This document shows, one piece after another, positions 12,046-23,803 of a stretch of 64,000 nt of DNA (the first letter of the stretch is position 1; each line of letters begins with the position of its first letter). Source of the DNA: Isoetes taiwanensis (taxonomy: Eukaryota; Streptophyta; Lycopodiopsida; Isoetales; Isoetaceae). A program made the position numbers and the translations under genes. Location of the stretch: positions 1,144,164 through 1,208,163 of the forward strand of contig JAJEKV010000002.1 in assembly GCA_021234155.1 (NCBI GenBank), in the 5' to 3' direction. Below the pieces are notes generated by a model. It made no database searches. It saw only the letters and a program-made list of their open reading frames with translations, and was not told the origin of the DNA.

Positions 12046-12378
12046 ATGTTGAATAAGAGTAAATGTGGAACGCCGGGCCGTCGATTCAGGATGGGAAGCC
12101 ACGACCTCCGAATTGAGAAAGATAGATGGAGGAAAATAGATAGAGCAGAGCGAATATGCCGAGTATGTGACTCAGGAAAAATAGAAGACGAAGAGCACAT
12201 GGTAAAGGAGTGCCCGGTTTACAACGACATAAGGTCCAAATTTAACAAGGTCAGGTGGGATCTCCCACTCCCAGCACTGATGGACAAAGAAGAGACACTC
12301 ACAGATATAGCGAAAGCTATAAAAGAAATGATAATAAGACACCGGGGGGTGCACAAAGAGAGAGGGCTAATAATCTGA
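12046..12378 (+). pseudogene. LINE C-terminal CCHC module
   Basis: An open piece of 110 aa contains CRVCDSGKIEDEEHMVKEC, a C-x2-C-x9-H-x4-C motif, followed by PVYNDIRSKFNKVRWD. The identical spacing occurs in the minus-strand LINE (33223-33534). Such modules at the end of LINE ORF2 proteins probably bind nucleic acid. Confidence 0.75.
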
Positions 12379-12625
12379 AAAGCACGGATGAGGCGGATCA
12401 GAGAAGCCCACAAAGTACAGTTCAAAACTGTTTATAACGATGCATTTGTGTATGGCCAAGAAGCCAGCTATAAGCACGATGCGGGTAATATGTAAAGAAC
12501 AAGTGAAGCCCGCTAGATGGCTACATAAAACCTATCGCTCTGTTTGTTTTGCAAAGACCCTATGGGGAGCTCGCAGGATGCTACATAAGTCCGGGGGCCT
12601 CACGGCCTGAGGGACGTTAATGTAT

Positions 12626-12657
12626 ATTCTATTCTATTCTATTCTATTCTATTCTAT
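12626..12657 (+). repeat. (ATTCT)n LINE tail
   Basis: Six pentamer units end the LINE instead of poly(A). A matching ATTCT tail without its element is at 32783-32805. Confidence 0.85.
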
Positions 12658-12779
12658 TTATCAAATAATAGGAGAGGGGTCAGGAATGGGGCTTGGTAAA
12701 TATCTATGCCCATAATAAACCGCCGGGGGCGGGGGAGGAGGCTCTTTGGGCCTCTATCCCAAGTAAATTTAAATTTAAT

Positions 12780-15662
12780 GTGGCTTGATCGCTTGTTGGT
12801 GATTTTAATATGGTTCAATTGGAAATAGATAGATGTGGTTGGGGATCATTTGTGATGCATGGATTTGAAAGTGATCATGAGTGGCATCATCTATTACAAA
12901 ATTGAGGTTTTGTGGAGATTGATGGAGACCAATCATTTACATGGTGCAACAGATGCAATGATAGGGTATAAACTCATCATGATCGTGATTATTATAACGT
13001 AGTTGTAGCTAGTAACCTTAAGGAATTGCAGAGAACTAATTTTCTTGATAATGGCATGTCAGATCACAATCCACAATGGTTTTCTACAAGGCCTTCTAAC
13101 TTTACCAAAACTAGCAAAACCTACTTCAAGCTTAACACTAAGTATTTGAAGGATGCAGATTTTGTAGCAGGTGTCGAGATTCTTGTTCTCATGAGTACTC
13201 CCATTTAGATGGTATGGTTGGTATTGTTGCATCTATAGGAGCAATTAGTTCCTTTCCAAAACAATGGAGTCATACCCGGGCAATGCAAAACAGAGGCCAG
13301 CTCACAATTTTGTATCATGAATTATATACAATTCGCTCTCTTCCCCTTCTTATGATATTAAAAGGAAAGAATTACTCAGTGAGATCAAGCTCATTGAGAT
13401 AGAGCAAGTGAAACAAATGAGGATCATAGTAGGATTTGAATGGTTCAAATCTGGCGATAGGTGCTCTTATTTCCTCTTTAAGGCTACTAGAAGGTGGCGC
13501 ATGGCAATCTCTGTTAGTTCGCTCCTTTTGCCTAATGGCACATAACTCTTGGAGCCAGTCCATTTGAAGCAATACCTCATAAGCACTTTCCTTCTTTCTT
13601 TGCGAGTCATCCATTGCCTTTTCATGAGGATGTGCAGTTTGCAGTCTTATCCAACCCATTGTGCCAGCGAAGCAACACGCACTTTCGGACTCATCTATCA
13701 CCATTGATGACCTTCGCTCAACTTTTCTTCGGAAGAAAGATAAATTGTCCAATTTTAAATGGTCTTCTAGTAGAGTTTTTCTTTTAGGAATATTGGGCTC
13801 GGTTAGAAGCAGTTGTACAATGCTTATATGAAAAATCTCCTGTCTACAGTGTACAAGATTTTTACTAGGGCCCTTGCAGAGAAAGTTCGTGATAGTTTAG
13901 CCAAGTCAATATCCTCGAAAAAGATGCACTCTTGACAATGTTGTTGCGGCTGGGTATGTATTGGTCCATATTGAAAGGTCAATGAATTATCTACCTTAAA
14001 CTAGACTTTGTTAAATGAATTGAATTGAATTCAATTCAATTCTTAATGTAAGACTTTGTTAAAGCATATGAATATGGACTGGAATTGCTCCTTACTCATG
14101 GTAATACTATTAAGTTGTTGGGCATTCTATGGGCATCTAAATTTCTACCTCAGATGCATGGGATATCATCATTGAAGGGTTTCTAAAATACTTATTTTGG
14201 TGGGATACGACTAAACTCTCTATGTCTGGCAGGATCACTCTAGGTAAACATGTCTTAAGCAACACTCATGTTTATGTAACATCTGCACTTCTGGCCTCTC
14301 AGTCAAAATTTCAGCAGATAATTGTACTTGTTCGCAATTTCATTTGGGCTGGTAATGAAGAGCATGTTGTGGTAAAGGTTATTTGTATTAGACCAATGTT
14401 TGTTGGCGGCTTTCGTTTGCAATGCCAGGTTTTGATTTCTAAGCCTATATGGAGGATTCTCACAGATTCCCTTGACTCAACTAAGGTAAGATAAACTAAT
14501 CAGGCACTTGTGCATGTGCCCCTTTTGATAAGATTTCACTTAAACCTCTCTTGCCCTGGAGCCTTTGTTTTCCATTACGTCCTTTTCCTAATGCTTCTCT
14601 TTTTTTGAGGTCGTGATAGAGGGTTTGTACTATATTCCATAAAAATTCTCTTGCATCTGTTCAGACAAGCACTACCTATTGGTGGATTCCTCTAGGGAGT
14701 CATCTTCCACTTTGTGCTCTTGTGCATCACTTGATTCAATGGCGGTGAAAGCTAGCAGGAATTCAGATTGTTGAAGCATTGTATGAGTCTGGCTACTTAT
14801 TAACATGGGAGTCCCTTCAGACTAGGTTTTTGTTACCTCGATGGTATAGAACCATCTGGCAAAAAGTTGCCGCTACCACAAGCTGCTGCACAACCTATGG
14901 ATGTGTGTATATGGCTTGTTAGCAATCGAATTATAGAGCGGTAGCTTGTGAACTCGACGTATGAGATGCTTCTAGATGTTGATATCCTTCCACCTTCTGT
15001 ACACTGGCATCTTCAGATCTCTCCTCCTAACTAGCAGCATATGTGGGGTTGGAATTGGGATAGTTTGCTCCACTTCAAGGTGGCTATACTTTTGGTGGCA
15101 AATTCTTCACAAATGCCTTCGGGATAATGTGCTTGTTCATAGAATTGATCCTTGCAAGTCTCAATTGTGGCCTTCGTGTAAGTAGCGAGCCGAGACCACT
15201 AAGCATTATTTCTACTTATGTGCTCATACTCAGCCAGCTTGGTCATGGCTCCTATCTCTCGTACAAGTGACAGAGGCCTAGAGGCTTGGTGCTTTTGGCT
15301 ATTTACCTAGAGACCTGGATCAAAATGCAGAGCCATGCCTTTGATTTGGCTTCGAGTTGTTTACTATGGTCAATTCGGAAGCGAGGAAGATTTCGTATTT
15401 TTAAGGGCCTAGATATTCCTAATGCTCGTGTCCTACTGGATGCAAACGATAGAATTACAAAGGCTTAGTGCCGCTTTATGTTTGGTCCTGTCAAGCGGCA
15501 GCTAAATTTTAAGGTTTATAATGTGAGCCTCTGCTTATACATAGGTGGTTTGTTACACTCAGTGGGTTGTGATTATCCTTTGGGCTTTTCTTCCCGCTTT
15601 TGCTAATGTGTTTGTTTCCATTATGGTACTTTAATGCGATTTGTCGTCCTTCAAGAAAAAAA
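12780..15662 (+). mobile_element. highly decayed plant L1-type LINE
   Basis: Endonuclease traces start near 12780 (FNMVQLEIDRCGWGSF in one frame; SFTWCNRCND near 12940; SDHNPQWF near 13060). The region from 14222 reads MSGRITLGKHVLSNTHVY and NFIWAGNEE, the segment after the reverse transcriptase that is typical of plant L1 elements. From about 15090 an RVT-type zinc-binding segment reads WWQILHKCLRDNVLVHRIDP, then TTKHYFYLCAHTQPAW. It ends in TGTCGTCCTTCAAGAAAAAA near 15660; the same 3' end followed by poly(A) appears on the minus strand at 50.46 kb. The polymerase core between 13.4 and 14.1 kb is hardly readable. Confidence 0.72.
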
Positions 15663-16835
15663 GGGTCGGGAGGACAAATGCATATATGACATGAGTATCT
15701 TGTCATGCATAAGTATTGATAGCAATACACACCTCCCATAGCTAATGGGAATTTACAAAGCCCATAAGAATACGTTCAAATGGCTAATAATGTTACTGAT
15801 TGCATCTTTACAAACTTGGGGATCCTCTTGACCACTATATTACAAACTTTTGTACCGATATCTTTAACTTATGGATATCTTAACTTTCTTGAGGGTACAT
15901 ACGAGGCCATTTTGGGGGACTGACTGTGCCATTGGCCTATTAATTAATCTCCCTTCACAATTTCTCATACTTGAGAAGCAGACATTACTATATGCTACGA
16001 ATTAATACCGTTGTTAGGACATGAAGGATTGTCTCAAATATTCGAGGAGCTATTTCTAAAAGCATTTCAAAAAAAAATGAGCCTCTTGAAACAGTAGTGT
16101 CTTCAGCTGGTGTGAAAAAACTCCAAGCAATGATCATCATGGGAAATCACGTGTGAGAACTTAGTGGCAATTAATAATTATTTAACGCGTAATTGCCATG
16201 TTCAATTAGGAAACAAATTAAAGGGATGCCCATGGGATTTTCATGTTCCCCACTATGGTGCAATATTTATCTAATGTACTTTCAAATAAGTTTCATCAGA
16301 AGGCTTGCCACATGAGAAAAAAAAAAGAAAACTATTTCTTAGTACTTTAAATATATTTGTAACCCAACCCATTGGACTTTTTAGAAATCAAAAGTGACAA
16401 TGTACAACCATTGCTATAGATGTATGAACACAACCTCCCTAGATGTAATGTTCTTAATATGCGATGCCGGGGATATGGGTCCTTTATGATAATAAGATTT
16501 GATAAGATAAATAATTTTTCGTTCAAATTTGTGCAATACATACAAATGGCATCTATATAGAAGTATCAACCAAAGCTACAACCTTGTTAATTGCACAAGC
16601 AATTTTATTGCTGTATCTTTGCAATCGTCCTAAGGAATACATTGAGGAGATAATAAAAACTAATCACACATTCGAACAAAATGGCTTCTCAATGAGTCGA
16701 CTCAAAAATTTGGTCACAAGAACCATAAAAAATACAATGGCTTCTGGTTCCATGGTGGTTATATATCAAGAAATTTAATTAATGGGTTAAGGGACATTGT
16801 TCCCAAGTAATCCATATGTATAATATAAGATCGTC
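15663..16835. other. spacer; no gene recognised
   Basis: AT-rich with small unconnected ORFs only. Confidence 0.5.
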
Positions 16836-16920
<85 letters not shown>

Positions 16921-16921
16921 T
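16836..16921. repeat. (GATA)n microsatellite
   Basis: About 21 GATA units. On the minus strand it forms (TATC)n directly downstream of the SINE-like unit and may be that element's tail. Confidence 0.95.
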
Positions 16922-17042
16922 ATTTTTTACGTCATGCCACATTGGTAGTGTCCATGAGGACATATGACGGACCCCAGAGACTTGAAAGCAAGATCTCTTA
17001 AGTGCTAACCCAATGGACTAGCCACGTAACCGAACAAGGGGG
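16922..17042 (-). mobile_element. SINE-like unit with TATC tail, copy 1
   Basis: Read on the minus strand it begins near GGTTACGTGGCTAGTCCATT, continues GGGTTAGCACTTAAGAGATC and GGGGTCCGTCATATGTCC, and runs into (TATC)n. The front resembles a tRNA-derived head with a box-A-like TGGCTAGTCC; a clean box B is not visible. A second copy lies at 18367-18453. Recurrence with a simple-repeat 3' end suits a SINE, but two copies in one window do not prove it. Confidence 0.45.
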
Positions 17043-18366
17043 AGCTTTGGAGCTTTTGGTATTCCGGTAGAAGAAAAAATGGTTGACAAATTTGTGGCAC
17101 ATACAACATTCTCCAAAAATGAACTGTTTATCCTTCAAAGGTTCAAACTTGCTAAGGATTCTTTTTCTGAATCTGTGTGGAAAAAACTAAAAGGGTTCAT
17201 ATTTTACTATGACATCAATCGTCTAAAATTTAGAAGGATTTAATGAAAGCGGCAATGCAAAAGGCCTTTGTTGGATCTATACTATGCTAAACAGCTCGGA
17301 ATGAGATCCTTAATACTCCAGAACTTCGGCACAAGCTATAAAGATCGATGGATTTCGTGGATTCTGTCAAAAATAGCTTCAATGAAGCCCTGTAAATGCA
17401 GTAGATCATCAAAGACCTGCTTTTATTCTGAGGGTCTGCTGCGGCAAAGTTGCAACATAGAAGAGCTCTACACATGCTTTACACATTTTGCTAACATAGG
17501 ACTTCATACATTTGCATGAAAGCTTGTAGAACAAGAAATTTGAAGACATCTAACTTGGTTACTTCTAAAAGACATATTTGCATTACAAGCCAAAGGAGGA
17601 CATTGGTTTGACATCATCTATGCATTTCTTGAAGGAGTATTGATCACCAAAGCTTTTAGTCAACACTTGAAGACTTGAAGTCAAATTTTGAAAACCGAAA
17701 GATCGCTTTTTACCCCAAAGTAAAAGATTGGAGGATCCCTCAAATTCAATGGTAATTTGCATGATTTGAACTTGTGATACGCTAGTATAGTGTAAAAGGC
17801 CTAATTTATTATGTCCCAAGGCCATTCTACCTTTATTCTAACTATAAATATTGCGCATATACTATTTTTAGTCATTCCATACACCATTGCCCTTTGCTCC
17901 AAAAGTTTGCAAATTCATTGTTCCTAGTGAAAAATGCACAAAGAACTATTGGCATAGATTGGAGGGGAAAAAAATTGATGAGCAAGGGGGCAGAAGGTAG
18001 AAAGCTACCGTCGATTGGCTCGCTAGCCCAAGTAACTGTTGGCCGATCAACAGAGATTGGGCCCCCAGACAAAGCTTGCGTGCATCAGTCTGCAAAGAAG
18101 AAGTTTGAGAAATAGAAAAAAAAACAAACCTTCGCTTGTTTCAAATACAATTGAAAGAAGAAAATTCAAAAGACGGCGGATAAATGAATCTCTTCTAAAG
18201 AAGGGAAAAAAAAAAAGGATTTGTGCGGGTTGGATTTGAGCCAGATTGAAGAAAAGAGACAAGAAAAAAAAAAAAAAAAAAAAAAACCGAAAGCCGAAAT
18301 TTAAATACCCTCACCGATCAAATGGAATATTAGGATGATTATGACAGTAATCACTAGAATAATTGC
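17043..18366. other. spacer; no gene recognised
   Basis: Small ORFs lack recognisable motifs. An A run of about 22 bases lies at 18265-18287, just before a T-poor stretch and the second SINE-like copy. Confidence 0.45.
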
Positions 18367-18453
18367 CAGCGTCCATGAGGACATATGACGGACCCCTAGA
18401 GAGCACAAGATCTCTTTATTGCTAACCCAGTGGATTAGCCACTAAACCAACAG
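18367..18453 (-). mobile_element. SINE-like unit, copy 2
   Basis: Shares GTCCATGAGGACATATGACG and the AAGATCTCTT...GCTAACCCA...GGA.TAGCCAC blocks with copy 1. It lacks the GATA tail. Confidence 0.45.
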
Positions 18454-18528
18454 TAATCAAGAGTTAGCAGTAATAATCAAAATATTCTCTAACATGAGCA
18501 TATTCTAAAAGTTATGCATCATAACCTT

Positions 18529-18672
18529 GTTGCAATTGGACGATGGGCAACAGTTGGATCAGCTCAACTTTATTGCAATCCTTATTGCAATTGGACGGTG
18601 GGCAACAATTGGATGGACTCAACAATCTTTATTGCAATCGAACATTGGGCAAGAGTTGATCAGCTTAACTTG
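18529..18672. repeat. three-copy tandem repeat, about 50 bp unit
   Basis: TGCAATTGGACGATGGGCAA recurs with changes at about 18586 and 18633. Confidence 0.8.
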
Positions 18673-19112
18673 CAAGGACCAGTGGTTAAGCATTCATACA
18701 AACATCAACATGTTTTGGCCATGCATTAGCATATGTCAAAACTTTTAAAGCATTTTTTGAGTTTTGATGGTCTTTTGCATCTTTTTCGTGTAGCAACTTT
18801 TGAGAAATTTAACAAGTTACAACTTCACATGTTATCGATGTCATTTAAGCTCCTGGTCTATTCTTGTGCTTGATGCATTATTCTAGATTGAGCTACTTCT
18901 TCTCATATAAAAGACACGAATACGAAGAACCTTCATAACACAAAGAACCTTAATAGCACGTTATGGAACACCTTTACAAATTCCTATAATCTATACATAA
19001 TGGGGCAAGTGAATATCGGTTTTCCTTCTTACCTTTCCCCATTAACTGAGTCAAACAATTCATGTTATGTATGTAACTCCATATGTTATGTATATAGAGA
19101 AAGTTAGAAACA

Positions 19113-19330
19113 GAGCTCATCTGCTGTTTAATGATTTCAAGTTAGAAACAGAGCTTCAGCTGCTGTATTCTCCACATGTTATCACCATAATATCTCTATT
19201 GACACCAGACATTTTAACACTTAACAAACCGAGCTCATCCGCTGTTTATTGATTTCAAGTGGATGGTTCTTTCCATACGATATCTCCATAATATCCCCAT
19301 TTACACCAGCTAGACATTTTCGCACTTCAT
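19113..19330. repeat. tandem duplication of the ChaC gene 3' end, about 118 bp period
   Basis: GAGCTCATCTGCTGTTTAAT near 19113 corresponds to GAGCTCATCCGCTGTTTATT at 19231. Flanking blocks (CCATAATATCTC..., CAGACATTTT) also pair. The inner copy is the end of the last ChaC exon; the outer copy lies past its stop codon. Confidence 0.8.
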
Positions 19331-20500
19331 TAGCCAACTCAATAATTTCCTCTTCTTCACAGCCTGCAAGCAAAATGATCAAAATTCCAATTCAATCCTC
19401 TTGAAGTTTCAGAAAAAAGGGAGGAATGATTACCAATTTCTAAAAGTGCTTCTTCTAGGCGGAAAAGATATTCATAATTGGGTCCAGCTGGTCCTACAGC
19501 TTTTGCTATTTGGCTGCATTTGTTATATCCAATAAGCATGGCGAGAAGAACTTATTGCAGATTCTAAAAGAAACTAATTAATCAAAACAAACCTGGCCAT
19601 CTCCTCTAATGGCGCAGGCCCCAAGTAAAATTTGTTACATTTCTTGTTAGTAGAACCAATAAACCTGCAATGGATAAACATCCAATGAAACTTAGTTTAC
19701 AACAAAAAGCCCATTTATCTGAAAAATATCCATGAAATCTAGCCAAACAAGGTTCAAGAAACTCACACTAGAACTCCAGGAATAGCTGGAATGATAGACG
19801 AGTCCACCTGCAAGACAGACAAGATGTTATAATTACACACAAAATATGGCACAAAACAAAGCTCAAGAGCTCCACAGAAGCTTACAGTGAAAAATTCAAT
19901 GTACGCTCTGATGTCATACTCCCTTTCTCTTAGCTCTAGATACTGCACAGAAAGGAATTCCAATTAGACCTATTCAAATCAAATAAAGTTAATATCGACA
20001 CATTGCCCACCATGTTTATAGAAATGATAAGACAAACATCAGTTGCATTTGTCCTTACCGATAATACAAGCTGCTCTGCATCATAGCCAGAGACACGGTA
20101 AGCAGCTCCCCACTGCGCCAAGCATGGAAAGGTTAACCCCAAAGTTAGAAATACTGCATAATTCCACCATCTTATTGAACTTTCTGCACTTACACAAATT
20201 GCTCCTTCCTTTGGTTCAAGAGTTACACATCTACCTGGACAATCAGGTGTTCCTCGATGATCCATGCTTGCTGAAACATGATTGCAAAGTAAATACGAGT
20301 GGCAGAAGGACATGCATAAGGATGCCAAGTATGGTAAAAGAACATGATAAAATTAATTGAAAAAGAGGAATCATATTTTCGTGTAGAATACCTTGGTAAA
20401 ACACTCGCCTATAATTTTTGATGTATCCCACCACACGCTCATCATAGTTAAATCCTGCTTTCCATACGAGTGAACCATACCCAAAGATCCATAATACCAT
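19221..20500 (-). CDS. GGCT2-like: ChaC-type gamma-glutamylcyclotransferase, eight exons, 210 aa
   Basis: Family role: ChaC enzymes act in the cytosol on glutathione, releasing 5-oxoproline and Cys-Gly. Exons on the minus strand are 20392-20500, 20194-20270, 20059-20112, 19886-19942, 19767-19807, 19593-19664, 19434-19513 and 19221-19363. Together they give 633 nt in one unbroken frame with GT-AG borders. The start [17 protein letters not shown] carries the YGSL substrate loop at residues 8-11. [10 protein letters not shown] (81-90) holds the conserved glutamate region, and FYLGPAP and [18 protein letters not shown] follow in family order. About 210 residues is normal for plant members. The ATG at 20500 is preferred because orthologues start MVxW; an in-frame ATG at 20533 would add 11 residues. 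Codon 164 spans the last intron. All conserved blocks are present, so the gene looks functional. The symbol is by family only. Confidence 0.93.
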
Positions 20501-22130
20501 CCTTCCCAACCTCAAGTTCCTGTTTGACAACATAAAAAGGCACCAAAATTAGCATAGAATAACTAACAAAGACGCTGAACTACTAGAGCAGCATCAAAAT
20601 GCTAAAATGCGAAAAAGAAGAATTCTGGGGAAATGTGAGATTAAATTTTAAGTCCATGACTTCCTCTATGACCAAGCTTGCAGATTATCATTTCACATTC
20701 TGACCTAAAAAGTCTCATAGAGAGCTAAATCAAATCGGGCAATCGAGACAAAAAAACAAAAAAATTGGCCCAGCAAGGCAATTATAAATAAAAGATCACA
20801 TGCACAATCACAAACACAATACACACATGGAACAATATTAACCCCTTGCAAGGTAGCAAATGCGCCATTGTTCTCAATCAAACAAAGCCATACGTGACAT
20901 GCAAAAAAAAATACCAACCTTAGCAAACACGAAGAGCGAAACAGGCCGACAAGATAAACCGTGAAACCAGAGTTGGCCGGAATAAACCGACGCCAAAATC
21001 CGTCGATTTGAAAACTCCCGCCTGTGCAGGCCACCACATTATATAAGCATTTCCATGGCGGGGCAATTTGGCAATGAATTTTAAGGGCCGAGGAAGAGGA
21101 ACTGGAAGGGGTGATCCCCCGCCGGAACGCTGGATGAGATACAGTGTATTTGGAGGGATGATGGAATTTATTTCATTTTTACTCATTTATTTTGGGAAAA
21201 GTAAAACAGAAAAAGAAAAACGAAAGGACTGTCGCCACGAATTTGGGAACCTTTAGAATAAATCTTTTACCCCTCAAATTTGTTTCGCGCCACCTTTAGG
21301 CTTTACCATTGCCCCACACATCCAATAATTATTATAAACAAAAACAAAAATGAATATCAACCACAATCACCCCCAAAAAAAAAAAAAAAAACTAGCGTAA
21401 CCGGCAGGGTCGGAAAGAAGGCTAGGCGTGATGGCATTGGAATTTTAATCGTGGCAAAGAACCTTCTTAAGGTTTTTTTTATATCGAAGCGTGCATCAAG
21501 ATGCCTCCTGCAAAGGCTTGAAATCCATTGAGAAATAATATGGACATTAAAGAATTGCGTGTTAACTTCCCATTACTAGTTTGATATGATGCCAAATGAA
21601 ATTATGCGCGAGCAGGAATAGACACATAGGGAAAAGGAATGCCAATGAAGATACAGAACTCAGTGAATGGCTAAGAGGAAAAAGAATGATCATTAGAGCT
21701 AGTAATACACATAGAAGGTTTAAAGATGTAAATCAAAAAAGTATTAGCACTAGAGAGGCTTTACCCTATACAAAATGGAGAAGAATATCAAGTATATTCT
21801 AAGTGCACCCCCTTGTACGGCGAAGTGGGGATTACCACTGGTTTTGAAGCGGCTACATTAGCAGCGTTTTGTTCGGCTGGAAGTCCGCCGTCTTGTTTGG
21901 CGATACGATCGACAGTTGCTTCCTGTCCTTTATTCGCAAGAGCATCACGTACAGTAGCCCAGGCATGAACGCCCTCCTTGCGACCATGATTGCGTTCACT
22001 TCTATCGTGGAGCTCTGGCTCTTGTGGCGCATCAGACCTTGGAGGACTTCTAGAGCAGACCTAAAGGCATGACCACCAATGCCTCTATTTGGAGCAGCCA
22101 TAGCATCCATGTCCCATGCTAAAGGCATTA
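20501..22130. other. ChaC 5' flank and spacer
   Basis: Holds the presumed ChaC promoter. Beyond it is one short Gly/Arg-rich ORF (21068-21256) listed separately. An A run lies at 21376-21391. ORFs at 21596-21802 and 21853-22128 are not recognised. Confidence 0.4.
21068..21256 (+). CDS. short Gly/Arg-rich ORF divergent from ChaC
   Basis: 62 codons beginning MAMNFKGRGRGTGRGDPPPE, then a hydrophobic stretch (MMEFISFLLIYFG) and a Lys/Glu-rich end. The ATG is 568 bp from the ChaC start on the other strand, so a shared bidirectional promoter is possible. An RG-rich start followed by DPPPERW looks protein-like, but no family was recognised and the end may run into an intron. It could equally be a chance ORF. 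Confidence 0.2.
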   Translation: MAMNFKGRGRGTGRGDPPPERWMRYSVFGGMMEFISFLLIYFGKSKTEKEKRKDCRHEFGNL

Positions 22131-23799
22131 GGGTGTAAATATGGTAATGCTACCCAAAAAGCACTATCCGGACAAGTGCTTTAAGTGCTTTAGGTGCTTT
22201 ACCCTCGAGTGCTTTTTCATTCAACGACCTCGGGGGGTTGTTACTCCAGAAATAGGATGGATCATTTCGTCGAGGTAAGGATCGATGAGATGGATGATCC
22301 CGCGGTGGGAGATCTCCGAAATGGTAAGGATCGCTGATGAGGATCTTCAAGGGCGGGAACTCCATTGGCGGGAACTCCATTGGCGGGACAAGATTGATGG
22401 AGTTTCTCTTTTTTCAATGCAAAAGATAAGAACACAAATTAGAGTTCAAATCGGCATAGAAATCATAGGTGAATTAACAATGTTTTATTGCAATTTGATT
22501 TAGATTGATAATTCAATCTACATTTGCATTGAGATTGAATTGTGGGCAGCTCTTGAAAGCATCCATTTAACCTAAGAAGCTTTTAGGATTCAAATCAAGT
22601 GAGAAGAGACAATCTGATTACTCTTTGTTTTTCTTAAGAGTATTTTTGTTCCATTCTTTCAATGTATTATGCATCTCTAATGTTGTATCCTAGATCTACG
22701 TTATTTTTTTTTCCCAAATGGGAAAATTGACGAGCACTCGAGACATTGATATCTTGAGTTCTACCAATCTATTTGGAGCGTTTCATTTTGATCTAGAAGT
22801 ATACTTCGGTCTCTTTCTTTGCAATCAAAATCACACAAATCCGATCTCGAGGAGTGAGAAATAGCCTCTCAAACTTGGCTGATTTTCTGTTACAAGGGGT
22901 GCAGAAATTGATGTCACAAGAATATACAAAATTCAGACTTTAATATCTTGAGTGGTGCTGATCGGTTTTGAGTGATCTCATATGCATTTGAAACTAGACA
23001 CTTAGCACTTTCTCTTGCAATTTAAATCACTCAAATCTGAGCTATGAGAATTGAGAAACAATCTCTCAAAGTTCTGATTTTTGTTACTGTTCTAATTTTT
23101 GTCACAAAATATACCAAAAACTCGAAATTTGATATCTTGAGTTTTAATGAATAATTTTGATGATTTTACCTGCATCTAAAAAGTAGACACTATGGCCTTT
23201 CTCTTGCAGTTTAAATCAATTAAATATGAGCTTGATGCGAGAAATGACCTCTCAAAGTTGGTCAATTTTCACTAATAGTGGGTTAACATTGTCTTTTATA
23301 TGATCATTGTTGTTCTATATTGTTGTGAGTAGTCTTGCGTGCATTCACATTTCGTCATTTACATTATTGATCAAGCTTTGTTAATCAGAGTTTTGCAATT
23401 CCGTCTCTGTATTAAAACAATCTTAATACTATTCATGCAATTCCATTACTTCTTAGTTTTATCCTTGCAATTCCATTACTTCTTTTTGAACAGACAACCA
23501 GTCTTCCTTGTTTGTTATTTTCTCTCTAACTTTCTCCATACTCTATTGAAACCAATCCAACATCGAAACTCCCATGTAATGTATCTCAGCAAAGAAAAAA
23601 ATTGACATTACACGGCATCAAAATGCAAAGATTGGAGAGTATCAGAGGTGATAATTATTAATCTAACTTAGCCGAGAACAAAGTACAGGCAGGAAGCATT
23701 TACGGCATGACTTTTGGCCGTGCGCAGCCAAGTGCTTTAAGTGCTTTAAGTGCTAAGTGCTTTCGCATTTTTTTGGGTAGCATTACTATATTTACACCC
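22131..23799. mobile_element. 1,669 bp non-autonomous DNA transposon with subterminal repeats
   Basis: The left end GGGTGTAAATATGGTAATGC is mirrored at the right end, whose last bases are ATTACTATATTTACACCC. Terminal repeats are about 30 bp with one mismatch. Just inside each end are tandem AAGTGCTTT words (22175-22215 left; 23730-23765 right). ATTA flanks both sides (22127-22130 and 23800-23803). No transposase frame is visible. Terminal repeats plus subterminal arrays suit hAT-like or similar elements, but a 4 bp flank does not fit hAT, so the superfamily is left open. Confidence 0.72.
22730..23280. repeat. three diverged about 195 bp repeats inside the transposon
   Basis: Each unit holds GATATCTTGAGT, then TAGACACT or a variant, TCTCTTGCA, AAATCA.TCAAAT and CCTCTCAAA, at regular spacing. 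Confidence 0.65.
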
Positions 23800-23803
23800 A
23801 TTA

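Larger units (their letters stand above)
7400..12660 (+). mobile_element. decayed non-LTR retrotransposon (LINE) with ATTCT-repeat tail
   Basis: Plus-strand pieces appear in LINE order. Charged ORF1-like stretches lie at 7.4-8.9 kb, endonuclease traces at 9.1-9.6 kb (GLACYIRN; then GDINARTDGN), reverse transcriptase at 10.5-11.6 kb and a C-terminal CCHC module at about 12.1-12.2 kb. The 3' end has a small GC-rich inverted repeat near 12590-12610 and an ATTCT array. Many frameshifts and stops make it inactive. The 5' limit is approximate. The same CCHC spacing in the LINE at 33-36 kb points to one family. Confidence 0.85.

Noticed and set aside
16922-17042. Functional tRNA gene
   Set aside because: No complete cloverleaf or clean box B; the similarity is limited to a box-A-like head, better explained by a SINE.
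23339-23605. 88-codon plus-strand ORF inside the 1.67 kb transposon
   Set aside because: Strongly hydrophobic AT-rich translation, no transposase motif.
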